Shown: piece by piece, positions 57,201-64,000 of the stretch | How the letters are laid out: each line of letters starts with the position of its first letter | Numbering within the stretch: the first letter of the stretch is position 1 | Origin: Orthonyx spaldingii | Taxonomy: Eukaryota; Chordata; Aves; Passeriformes; Orthonychidae | DNA length: 64,000 nt | Reading direction: 5' to 3' | NCBI GenBank assembly: GCA_013397795.1 | Contig: VZTJ01002466.1 | Span: 2,233,637 to 2,297,636, forward strand | Notes under the pieces: generated by a model | The model's database searches: none | What the model saw: only the letters and a program-made list of their open reading frames with translations | What the model was told of the DNA's origin: nothing | Program-made: the position numbers and the translations under genes

Positions 57201-60200
57201 GCTACTGACACTTCCTGTCGTAGCCTCCTACCATGGAAATGGTGCAGTGTATCCTAATAACACAGCAAGTCTGAATCTGCTCCGTTGTCATTCCTGCTCA
57301 GTGAAAGTTGGATTTTTGGAGGATTTGGCATCTTCAGTCCTTGTACTTGTAATGGAGAAATGTCAGATTTCTCTTGGCTAGTTTAGGTGAGGAAATCAGT
57401 CCTTGGATGCTCTGCATGTTGTCACATAATGGAAGTACAAAGAGCAGTAGTATATGGTGGTGTGCACTGCTGCTCTTCTCTGTCTCTACTCCTGTGCCAA
57501 GTAGGTGCTAAGATCTGATTAGTGAGAGATGCCTCTGCCCAAATTACAGTGCAAACCTTATGCCAAGGTCAGTAACACAGATTTTATATAACAGTAAATG
57601 TGAGGTAGATAAATAGAAAGAAATAGAAAAGAGAAGAGAAAGGAGAGAGAATAATATTGTCACCACCCATGGATCTGCTGGCATCCCTATTGGTCCTTCT
57701 TCACCCTGGGCTTCATGGTGGTGGGGTCTCAAGGTTGTTCAAAATTTTTCACTCTATATATTTTAGCAAACAAAGGAATTAATGCTCATTGGCTACACAG
57801 TGCCTTTGGCTATTGGTTAAATGATTGTCTCTTGCCTCTAATGCTAATTAGTACGCATGCTTAGTCTTTCTTTTCTTTTGAGTTGGTGATCACAATTCCT
57901 GTTGGAATTACCTTTTACCCAGTTTGAGCTGATTTCATCACAGTTGCTTGTTTGGTTTTCCTTGTGGCCTGTAAATTCAGCATTTTTTGTGTCCATTATC
58001 AGTGATACATTCTTCTTCCCAGCTTTGTTAACGTCCCCTTAAGTCTGAAATTACATCCAGACAATAGTATCACCTTTATCTTATCTACAGTCCAAGTTCC
58101 AAGTATCCACAGAGGAATATCTGAGGGGGCTTCAGTGGTCGTTGGTGGTCACAGATGCCATCTGTCCCATAACTTGGGGTGATCTTTGTTTGACTGGTGA
58201 TGTGTATGAGCAGTTGCTTCTTTACACAGTTTGCCACAGCGGGAATTTTTGTGCAGGTGCATTATTCAGGATATGCCAACCAGATCTCACCTCAGCCTGG
58301 AGTTAGTGCCATCCTGCCACTCCATTCTGCACTTATCTCATGGCAAAGTCCTTCTGTGTTTGAGACAGGCAACTGTGATCTTTGAGTCCTTACAGCAGTT
58401 GCATTCAAATGCCAGGCAGAATTTGTTGGGGGAGTCAGCACAATGGTGTATTTTACACTGGCTTGTAGCACAGGCAGACTGTGAGTTTGCTGTAGTCTCC
58501 CACCCAGTGTCTGTGATGGGAAGATGCTTTGCCCTCAGGTGGTTACAAAGTGGGGCCTGCCCTTGGCTACTGAGAGCTTCTCCATGGACTTTGCTGCTTT
58601 CTTGATTTCAATGGATATTTGCAGGGTTTTTTTGGTGTATAGAAGAGCCATATAGAAAAAAATAGATGTGAGCTTACTTTGGTATGCCCTTGATGGCCTG
58701 CTCTAATTCCTCAAGCTCCTTGTAGTCTGGCCCTCACTAAAGGTCTGTAAAAGCTCTCCTATTTATTTACTTTTAATCTACAGAATGGTCCAGCTAAATT
58801 TACTGCTCTTTCTTCAGATGGCCTCTTTGCTCCCTGTAATATGATTTTCAGATGAGCTCATCTTCCTCTGTTATCTAAACCAAGAGCAACAAGCTGATGA
58901 TAAATTCTGCAGCCTCTGTTGCTGTAATGTAACATGAGTGTAACATGATTCTTCTCTCCAACAGGACATGGCTGGGATTTGGCTGTAGCTGAGAATGGTT
59001 GACTCATTTTCTAAATTAAGATTAAAGACCTAGTTCAAGAAAATTAGTGTCTGCCTCATAACAACAACTAACACATTTTATTTGGTGAGTTCCCTCTGCT
59101 AGTGTAAGTGCTGCATTGTGCAGAGGAAGGGAGCATCCAGCCAGCCAGGTCCCACAGTGAGATTTCTGTTTGTGACCACTCTGTATGGAATGAGGATTTG
59201 GCTTTGTGGGTGTTTCTAATATTGCATGCAATGTCTTGAAAAGCATAAGATTTGCCTAGGTGAAGCAATTAATTGGTAGGTAGCTGTCCATTTGTATTCT
59301 GACACTAGCAGGGCACTCTTGCTTTATATGTTTTTTTACTGTGTGCCTAAAAACACAATCCATGGAAATGCTCTTTCTTTTTCCATCAGCAGGTGTAGCA
59401 ACACTCATAACACGTTTTCAAGTCTTTCTATCACCTGAGTATTAATGCAACTACCAGAGAATCACGAAAGCAGGGAGACAGATTGGCTGAATGCTGAGAG
59501 TGCCCAGGCTTTCCACGGGCATCAGTGGCCTTCTGTGCTTTTGCACATTATACATAATATAACAAAGACAAATGGCAAATTCATCAGTGAGTAAACAACA
59601 AAGGAATCTTTGGGTGAAGGCCATGTCTTTGCCCTGCTCAGGACATTTTCATGATCAATTCAAGTAGAAATTAGGTGAGGAGCATTTCAAATTATATGGC
59701 AGTCGTACAAAATGAATAGTACTGTGCTACTGGGAAGTCCACAGACTGTTAAATAAACTGATCACTTTCTCACTTTCTCCAGGAACCAGTTTATAATTAC
59801 AGAGCAGAAGTAAAAAAACTCATTCCCCACTTGAAGTATCTGGATGGAATACCAACAAGCCAGACTGCTCTCCTTCCTTCCAAGAAGATGCATGAGCATT
59901 CTCTAATCATCAAGGAATCCATCAAGGAAGGTGGTTTAGCCAGAGACATTTCATGGTTAGGTATGACAGGTTTCCTGTTGGGGTTCATTTTTCAGGTTAT
60001 GATGTGTAAAAAAAAGAAAGATGAAGAGCAAGCTGATCTCTTTAAAGCCAACCTTTACTTATAGTGAAGGGACAAAGGGTGTTGTCTTCTTCACTTCGGA
60101 AGTAAGAAAGCTGGAATTCAGGAGATAACAGTGCAGATTTAAATGGAAGTTGTCTTAAGATGTTAATCAAGATCAAAAAATGCTGACAACTTCTAGAGCA

Positions 60201-63200
60201 TCAAGCAAATCCAGCAGTAGCTGGGAGTCTGTACTTAGAGCTCAATCTGCATGATAGAAAGAAGCAGAGCTTGGAAAGGAATGTTCCAAGGAATGTTCAC
60301 GGCTCTTTCCGTGGTAACAGTCAATCCCATGTAGCATGGATGTAGTAGGATTTCCTATTCCAATTTAATAATAGGAAAGGCAATGTGGTTACCACCCTTC
60401 AGTGGCAGCAGCATCCCAGGAAGATTGCATGGTCTCGTAAGAAATCTGTTCTGCTTTCTTTGTTACTGTGATTAAGTTCATTACATTCATTAGTAGAGAA
60501 TAAATAGTTTGAAAGTAAATCTGTTGTCCCCTTGCCTGTAGCCTTGGTAATAGTTCAGATGTCCATGCTTTCACATGTCATGCTACATGCACTTTACCAC
60601 ATACTATTAAATACTGCAAAGTATTTCCTATAACTGCTCCTGTTGCTTCCCATTAGTGTGGGCAATGCAGTTGACTTCCCAGCCCCCCTCCCCAAGTTGT
60701 GGTTTGCTCTGCCAACAGTACTCCATTAAAAATTTAGTTTGTTTTGGAATAAGCACATACATTTGTCATTTATTTAATCCCTATGGGTCCAAATCATTAG
60801 TTGTAATAGTAGTCACGGTAGGAAAAAAATCCATTAAAATCTGATCCCTCAGTGATCCTGCTTTGGCAACTTTACCTGACGTTCAGAAAACCAGTTAACA
60901 AAGTTTGCTGACAGAAACAGTAGGGGCAGAGCACAAAATTGTGAATTTATGTAATTTCTTAGTGTAACCAGACTTACATTCTTGCCTTCAGCTCTAAACT
61001 GGTAACTTCATACGGTCAGGTTCAGACATCCCAGTACGTTTTTCTTTCCAGTAGCAACATTAACTTGGGTACTTCTCACGTGCTGTGTGTTTCATGGGTT
61101 CATACTAAAAGCTGTGGCCAAGATACATTAAAGATCCCTAACACTCAGCTCTTAAAGAAATGGCCATATTATTACAGAGCTGCTGCCTCACTTTGGAGCT
61201 GCTAGATGCTCAACACTTTACAAAGCACCTTATTCATTTGGGCACTGAAATGAAACTCTCTCTCCTGTGGGCTGTTGGTTGCATATGCTGCTCTTAGAGT
61301 TGTGCTGTGCTCCCAGGACAGCCAGCAGTTGGACAGGTAAGAGGACAAGGCTGTCTGTCTTTGCTAGTTTTTATATAATCCTTCCTGAACTGTAGCATTA
61401 TGAAAACAGTTTTCACCTTTCTTTCCATGATAAAGAAGTATCTGTCTCTGGGGCAGTACTAGAAAAATCTATCACTGGCATTCCCAGATTTCTGTAACTC
61501 CTAGTACAGTTTCCCCTGTTTGACTGGTAGCTCTGTTAAGGTGTCCATCACCATCTGCATTGTGCCAGGGAATTTAAGCAACGCATTTTAAGACTGAGAG
61601 CCTAGGCTGTGCCTGTGGCAAGTCTGCAGTGGTTCCCCTGTGGGCAGGTGGGCAGCAAATGGGAGGCAGCTTACAGTTATCCTGGGCATGCAGGCCAGGA
61701 AAGTAGCACAGCCCTGGATGCATCCAGGCTCACCTGTGGGGCAGTCAGATGTGGGTGGTGAGCATAGAGCAGTTCCTGACCCATAACCCCAGTGGTCTGT
61801 CTCTGGTGCCCAGGAGCAGGAGAAGGGTGGGAAGGGATATCAGTTTAGTTAGGGATCCCCAGATTCTGCCATGACTGTGCAACACAGGAAGACTTCTGTC
61901 TCTAGGCTGGACCAGCATGTTTCTTGTAGCTGCAGGTACATATTCTTCTGTCTCCTATAGCACCAGGCGTGCAGCAGCAGTCACCATATTGGCAAGGTAC
62001 AGTGATGGTGTGGTTTGAAGCCTTGCACAACTGTGCTTACACTAATGAAATCTCTCTTTTAGATCCATATCTTGGGGCAGCAGCAAAGGAGTCTGGATGC
62101 AGCCCAAAACCCCCAACAACTTCCAGACCTGGAAATGCACAGTCATCTGCTAATATAGGGACATGTAGTGATGCCAGCCCCTCGTACGGTAGCTGTCCTC
62201 TTCCAGATCCCTCTGTTTTTCCTGATAAGCTGTTCAGAGAAGATGACTCCAGTGATTTGACATATGGTAATGTATGTTTTTTTAATCCTGTTCTTTCCCA
62301 CACCTCCACCTCCTTCTGAATGTTATTACTGATGAAAGCTAGGGTGCTTTGAATACCACCCACCCATGCCACTGCTAATCAGGTTCAGCATATGTTTTCT
62401 TCCATGAGACTCACCTGCTCTGGCGTAGGCTTTCCTTTACTTCCCCCCGCAGCAGAAGGTGCGAGCCGCCTGGGCTGCCCACTCCTCAGCCCCTCGCCCC
62501 CGTGCATCACGTGCTACTCTCCCTTTCCACAGCACCGTACTGCAGTGGTGCTCCACTGTGGCACCACTCAGCTGTCCTGCTTGAGTGGCATCTGGGGACA
62601 TCCTGTTCAGCCACAGGAATGTGGTCCAAGGTAGTCCTCTAGAGAGGTGTGGTGGTGCACATTCACTCCCCACTGGATCCTGTGCTCAGACTGTGTGTGC
62701 TGCAGTCTCACCCTGCAGCAGCATCGCTGCTGTCCATGAGCAGTTCAGTTTGGGTTTCCAGAGGTTGATCCCTCAGCAAGAGGAGTCAGTTCCTTGACTT
62801 CACATCCCGATCTACAGGCTAGCCCAAAATACAGGTCTGCCACTGCTCTTCTTGCCCTAGTCACTTGGAAATACTGCCCATTCTTCCCTGACTCCTGGAA
62901 GCACCTTGATGGTGTAACTCCACCGGCCCACAGAGTGCAGATTAGATAGGAAGATGGTGTTTGTTTCCAGGCATTGTGGGCTGCTTTTCTCAGATGCCAG
63001 TCTCTCCTCAGTTCCTTGCCTATAGGTAGGACTCAGGATGATGGATTAGATGAAGCAATGCAGAGTCAACAGCTGAGTGCACATTTGGAAATGTACATGG
63101 AACCTGAGTACAGCTTGTCAGGGAATGAGACCATAATTTTGCACCCACTTTTAGGCAGCTAATGCTACTGATAGAGACAGTTCCACCCGATGTTCACTGC

Positions 63201-63651
63201 TTCTTCCTGACCCTTTGCTGCCTTATCTCTTGTTAACCTGATTTTGATCAAGATCCAGCTGAAAAATAATCCAGCAGAACAAATTAAAAAGACCCCCAAA
63301 AACCATATCTTGCTTTAATCTGAATTTGTTCCCTGATCTGACTGACCATGTTTCCACACAAATATTTGCACCAGCACAACTAGGGAGGCAGGGCAGGAGC
63401 GGAAGAAGACAGATTCTGATGGAAGCACAGAAACTGCCTCTTAGCAGCCATGCCAACTGATACTCTAAACCTACACCATGAAATATTACAGCTTCCTGTC
63501 TATGGGAAATTATACTGACTGACTTCAAAGGCAGCACCATTTGTTAAATGCTGTTGTAAAATGTTTTCTTTTTTCCTGTTTTTCTTAGGACTCTGTCAAG
63601 TTATATGTGGGAACCCCGCCAAGGCCCTTCATGCAAGGAGACAAAAGCTAG
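21036..63651 (+). CDS. LRRC56: LRRC56, leucine-rich repeat-containing protein 56 (3'-partial, 8 coding exons)
   Basis: Joining 21036-21191, 30809-30896, 37715-37775, 54930-55026, 55422-55619, 59783-59960, 62063-62266 and 63589-63651 gives one uninterrupted frame of 348 codons plus one base, with GT-AG introns and matching phases throughout. Order: N-terminal segment (1-81), about five LRRs (about 85-190, for example ELYIAYNNISDL and LEVLDLEGNNIEDI), an LRR-cap-like motif (YNYRAEVKKLIPHLKYLDG, 203-221), then a polar tail ending in QVICGNPAK. The human protein, recalled from memory, shares the MDLxW start, VDTREXSLGNFGVHLPNL, RDLGTSL, YNNISDL and LDLEGN in the same order. Known of the family: LRRC56 (Chlamydomonas ODA8) works with IFT in outer dynein arm assembly and transport, and human loss causes primary ciliary dyskinesia. 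Human LRRC56 has about 540 residues, so roughly a third lies beyond the window. No frameshift or internal stop is seen, so the gene looks functional. Confidence 0.95.
25000..25098 (-). mobile_element. Degenerate CR1 LINE fragment, minus strand
   Basis: Read on the minus strand the segment follows the CR1 3' consensus order: ACCTTGAGCAA...TCTGATCTAAC, then CTTGGAGCAGAAGATCAGACTG and CTTCCAGAGGACCCCTC. It is old and diverged and the terminal octamers are lost. It also supplies the N terminus of an otherwise meaningless 163-codon open frame. Confidence 0.55.
26772..26795. repeat. Perfect 12-base tandem duplication
   Basis: GGCCAGACATTT occurs twice in direct succession, probably a small replication-slippage duplication in intronic DNA. 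Confidence 0.9.
30809..30896 (+). CDS. LRRC56: LRRC56 coding exon 2 (residues 53-81, plus split Gly82)
   Basis: Acceptor TTTACAG at 30808, donor TTTG/GTAAGA. It encodes KILAGVDDLQQVKALEMRV followed by DTREISLGNF. The VDDL...LEMxVDTREXSLGNFG block is a signature of LRRC56 just ahead of the repeats and is nearly identical to human. It ends one base into a glycine codon completed by the next exon. Confidence 0.95.
30897..37714 (+). other. LRRC56: LRRC56 intron between coding exons 2 and 3 (6.8 kb)
   Basis: Bounded by GTAAGA and CCCACAG. Contains a nested inverted repeat at 32440-32462, a CR1 copy at 32640-32836, an A-run near 34396-34408 and AT-rich stretches near 35440-35490 and 36270-36300. 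No coding exon was recognised. Confidence 0.85.
32640..32836 (+). mobile_element. CR1 LINE 3' fragment
   Basis: It follows the CR1 3' order: GAGAGGTTTGGAGACTTCATCC, GTTTTCAAGACCTGGCTGG, CCTGGTCTGATCTCACAGAC, CTCTGAGCAAG, TTGAGACCTG and TCCCCTCCAGCCTGGA, ending in a decayed TCTGTAATT. About 200 bases, truncated on the 5' side as usual for CR1. Confidence 0.75.
37715..37775 (+). CDS. LRRC56: LRRC56 coding exon 3 (first leucine-rich repeat)
   Basis: This 61-base exon has acceptor CCCACAG and donor GTGAG/GTAAGA. It encodes VHLPNLRELKLNNSLLVSV, the first LRR (LxxLxxLxLxx pattern, about residues 85-101), and ends two bases into an arginine codon. In human the equivalent reads GVHLPNLDQLKLNGS. Confidence 0.94.
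40060..40090. repeat. T-rich tract
   Basis: About 30 bases of almost pure T interrupted by single Cs, followed by AT-rich sequence. Not a polypyrimidine tract of any recognised exon. Confidence 0.85.
40871..40887. other. Assembly gap (17 N) inside a poly-T run
   Basis: Seventeen Ns are flanked by 15 Ts on the left (40856-40870) and 12 Ts on the right (40888-40899). The true homopolymer length is unknown. Confidence 0.97.
42185..42214. repeat. Poly-T homopolymer, 30 bases
   Basis: An uninterrupted run of T preceded by shorter T-runs. The sequence to its right shows no AATAAA on the minus strand near the run, so there is no support for a minus-strand processed retrocopy. Confidence 0.9.
44321..44603 (-). 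repeat. Dispersed repeat, copy B (inverted partner of 15221-15485)
   Basis: The minus strand aligns along its whole length with 15221-15485. It shares GCTTGAG, the AATTAAATT signal, GGATCCAGACATCTG, CCCTGTCTGACTGTGTGAG, GCCAAGAGGGGCACCTGTGG and CTCCTGGATGGTCAGACAGG. The UUCG hairpin is kept (44390-44418 on the + strand). Compared with copy A it has a few small insertions near the CCAGG and GGAGGG portions. Confidence 0.65.
44390..44418 (-). repeat. UUCG-tetraloop hairpin in repeat copy B
   Basis: The minus strand carries the same CTGCT, GTGAA bulge, GGGAC, TTCG, GTCCC, AGCAG order as copy A, with identical lengths and sequence. Confidence 0.7.
53948..54032 (+). mobile_element. CR1 LINE 3'-end fragment
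   Basis: Contains GGTCCTGAGAAACTGG, TTGGACAAGATGACCTTC and CTTCCAACTCAGCCATTACT, then degenerate terminal repeats resembling TTCTGTGA. This is the CR1 3' tail order. Confidence 0.75.
54930..55026 (+). CDS. LRRC56: LRRC56 coding exon 4 (second LRR)
   Basis: 97 bases; acceptor is a T-run ending TATAAG (AAG type) and donor is CTAAAA/GTAAGT. It encodes residues 103-134: DLGTSLSHLCVLWMVRCGL then SDLDGISSCSSLK. This covers the second LRR, with the RCGLSDLDGI consensus turn, and the start of the third. It lies 17 kb from the previous exon but only 395 bases from the next. Confidence 0.94.
55027..55421 (+). other. LRRC56: LRRC56 intron between coding exons 4 and 5 (395 bp)
   Basis: The only short intron of the gene, bounded by GTAAGT and GCTGAG with a T-rich run before the acceptor. 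No other element is seen. Confidence 0.92.
55422..55619 (+). CDS. LRRC56: LRRC56 coding exon 5 (LRRs 3-5)
   Basis: 198 bases, phase 0 on both sides; acceptor is a pyrimidine tract ending GCTGAG and donor GCAGAG/GTGAGG. It encodes residues 135-200 with three repeats: ELYIAYNNISDLSQL, LEVLDLEGNNIEDI and LRHLTVEGNLICL. The asparagines in the LxxN positions (N141/N142, N163, N188) are intact, so the solenoid core looks functional. This is the best-conserved exon against human LRRC56. Confidence 0.96.
55845..56062 (+). mobile_element. CR1 LINE, well-preserved 3' end
   Basis: It follows the CR1 3' consensus over about 215 bases: ATGAGGAAAAGCTTCTTAAC, GAGCACTGGAACAGGCTTCC, CAGAGAGGCTGCAGAGTCTC, ACCTGGTCCAGGGGAACCTG, GGGTTGGACTAGGTGATCTT and TCCAACCCCAACC. 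It ends in two perfect ATTCTGTG octamers (56044-56059) plus ATT. It is 5'-truncated, and it is the strongest marker of avian origin in the window. Confidence 0.93.
57480..58190 (-). mobile_element. Candidate endogenous-retroviral LTR-like segment
   Basis: On the minus strand there are two CCAAT boxes (complements of ATTGG at 57812-57816 and 57788-57792), then a TATATA box (57755-57760) about 30 bases further. A likely R/U5 follows, with another CCAAT (57689-57693) and a pyrimidine-rich stretch (complement of 57600-57655). This order resembles an LTR promoter. No terminal repeats, target-site duplication or coding sequence could be fixed, and no second copy is present, so the family and boundaries are uncertain. 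Confidence 0.3.
59783..59960 (+). CDS. LRRC56: LRRC56 coding exon 6 (LRR cap and helical tail)
   Basis: Acceptor TTTCTCCAG, donor GGTTAG/GTATGA. It encodes residues 201-259. YNYRAEVKKLIPHLKYLDG is a typical LRR-capping motif (Y-R-x-x-V, then P-x-L-x-x-L-D). It is followed by LIIKESIKEGG, matching the human VKEAIKKG segment. It ends one base into the codon for Asp260. If the donor is not used the frame stays open to TAG at 60062 (see findings). Confidence 0.94.
59961..62062 (+). other. LRRC56: LRRC56 intron between coding exons 6 and 7 (2.1 kb)
   Basis: Bounded by GTATGA and CTCTTTTAG. Its first 104 bases continue the reading frame to TAG (60062-60064), and an AATAAA lies at 60499-60504. Otherwise no feature is recognised; base composition becomes more GC-rich near 61600-61850. 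Confidence 0.88.
60499..60504 (+). terminator. Possible intronic poly(A) signal (AATAAA)
   Basis: A canonical hexamer lies about 435 bases after the in-frame stop that would end an LRRC56 transcript retaining this intron start. Such hexamers occur often by chance in AT-rich DNA. Confidence 0.2.
62063..62266 (+). CDS. LRRC56: LRRC56 coding exon 7 (polar linker)
   Basis: 204 bases; acceptor CTCTTTTAG, donor CATATG/GTAATG. It encodes the end of Asp260 through residue 327, a Ser/Pro/Gly-rich and probably disordered region that diverges from mammals. Its end, FREDDSSDLTYG, resembles the human EDNTSSLTHG stretch and anchors the exon. The frame is open and phases fit both neighbours. Confidence 0.9.
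62267..63588 (+). other. LRRC56: LRRC56 intron between coding exons 7 and 8 (1.3 kb)
   Basis: Bounded by GTAATG and TTTTCTTAG. A GC-rich patch at about 62450-62640 has open frames on both strands but no recognisable protein; nothing else is seen. Confidence 0.88.
63589..63651 (+). CDS. LRRC56: LRRC56 coding exon 8 (conserved QVxCGNPxK motif); last exon seen
   Basis: 63 bases; acceptor is a long pyrimidine run ending TTCTTAG, donor CTAG/GTGTAT. It encodes LCQVICGNPAKALHARRQKL, corresponding to human QVLCGNPTKGLRERR, the one strongly conserved patch of the C-terminal half. It ends one base into the next codon, so the gene continues beyond the right edge. The exact 3' boundary (63650 or 63651) rests on the donor alone. 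Confidence 0.88.
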   Translation, partial: DSVKLYVGTPPRPFMQGDKS

Positions 63652-64000
63652 GTGTATGTTTTTCTTGTATACTTCATATTCCTGCATGGTGACCCCATAA
63701 GTCCTGGGATAAACTGAACTCCCACTATGGCTTGTGGTAGCTCACTCTCTTCTGTAACCCAAGAACCCCCAGCATGCAGTTGCCTTTGAGGAGGACAGAG
63801 GGTCTCCTGCCATGATGTGCCCAGTGGACCATCAGCTGTAAGGGAACATGTGAAAGTCACATATCAGCTGCTGGGGGCAGACTTCCTATTGTCTTGCAAA
63901 GAGCAAAGTACAAGGCAGGATTGCAAAATTTGATGGTATTTCTACAACAGCAATTAAGCAAAATACTTTTTTCAGCAGTGTTTCTTTGATGTTGGCGTAA
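63652..64000 (+). other. LRRC56: Start of the next LRRC56 intron, running off the window
   Basis: Begins GTGTATG after coding exon 8. No further exon is visible before the end, so the C-terminal coding part and the stop codon lie outside. Confidence 0.75.

Larger units (their letters stand above)
55620..59782 (+). other. LRRC56: LRRC56 intron between coding exons 5 and 6 (4.2 kb)
   Basis: Bounded by GTGAGG and TTTCTCCAG. Contains the best-preserved CR1 of the window (55845-56062), a polypurine tract near 57600-57655 and a candidate LTR-like segment at 57480-58190. No coding exon was recognised. Confidence 0.88.

Noticed and set aside
62392..62673. Pair of overlapping open frames in a GC-rich intronic patch
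   Set aside because: Sense and antisense frames are both open only because stops are rare in this composition; LRRC56 exon phases skip this region cleanly.
1..64000. CRISPR arrays, operons, ribosome-binding sites, tRNA or rRNA genes
   Set aside because: No regularly spaced direct repeats and no recognisable tRNA or rRNA sequence was seen. The split gene and CR1 elements show a vertebrate nuclear locus, so bacterial feature types do not apply.

Overview
This window is vertebrate nuclear DNA, almost certainly from a bird. It carries several CR1 LINE 3' tails, one ending in the diagnostic ATTCTGTG octamer repeat, and a single split gene whose exons translate to a clear orthologue of LRRC56 (leucine-rich repeat-containing protein 56). 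There is no bacterial-style gene organisation. Most open frames are short, overlap on both strands and match nothing recognisable. A run of 17 Ns inside a T homopolymer and one isolated N show that this is a draft assembly.

Layout. Bases 1-10,050 look intergenic: no recognisable exon, one CR1 scrap, and one long fold-back inverted repeat. A small CpG-rich, GC-box-bearing island at about 10,060-10,330 ends its exon-like part in a good splice donor and is the likely LRRC56 promoter and non-coding exon 1. The first coding exon is at 21,036-21,191. Seven more coding exons follow on the + strand: 30,809-30,896; 37,715-37,775; 54,930-55,026; 55,422-55,619; 59,783-59,960; 62,063-62,266; 63,589-63,651. 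All junctions are GT-AG, all phases agree, and together they encode 348 residues plus one base. The gene runs off the right edge, so the C-terminal part is missing.

The product has an N-terminal segment, about five leucine-rich repeats (about residues 85-190), an LRR-capping motif (about 204-221), and a low-complexity tail with a conserved QVxCGNPxK patch. In other species LRRC56/ODA8 is a cytoplasmic factor that works with intraflagellar transport to deliver outer dynein arms to motile cilia.

The introns are long (up to 17 kb) and hold CR1 fragments, T-rich tracts and a candidate ERV LTR. They also hold an inverted pair of copies of an unidentified dispersed repeat (intron 1 and coding intron 3), each carrying the same GGGAC-TTCG-GTCCC tetraloop hairpin. 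I did not find a new multi-gene system. The most interesting non-genic signals are this hairpin-bearing repeat pair, two strong inverted repeats (386-473 and 13,270-13,299), an overlapping upstream ORF at the LRRC56 start, and a possible short isoform ending in intronic sequence.
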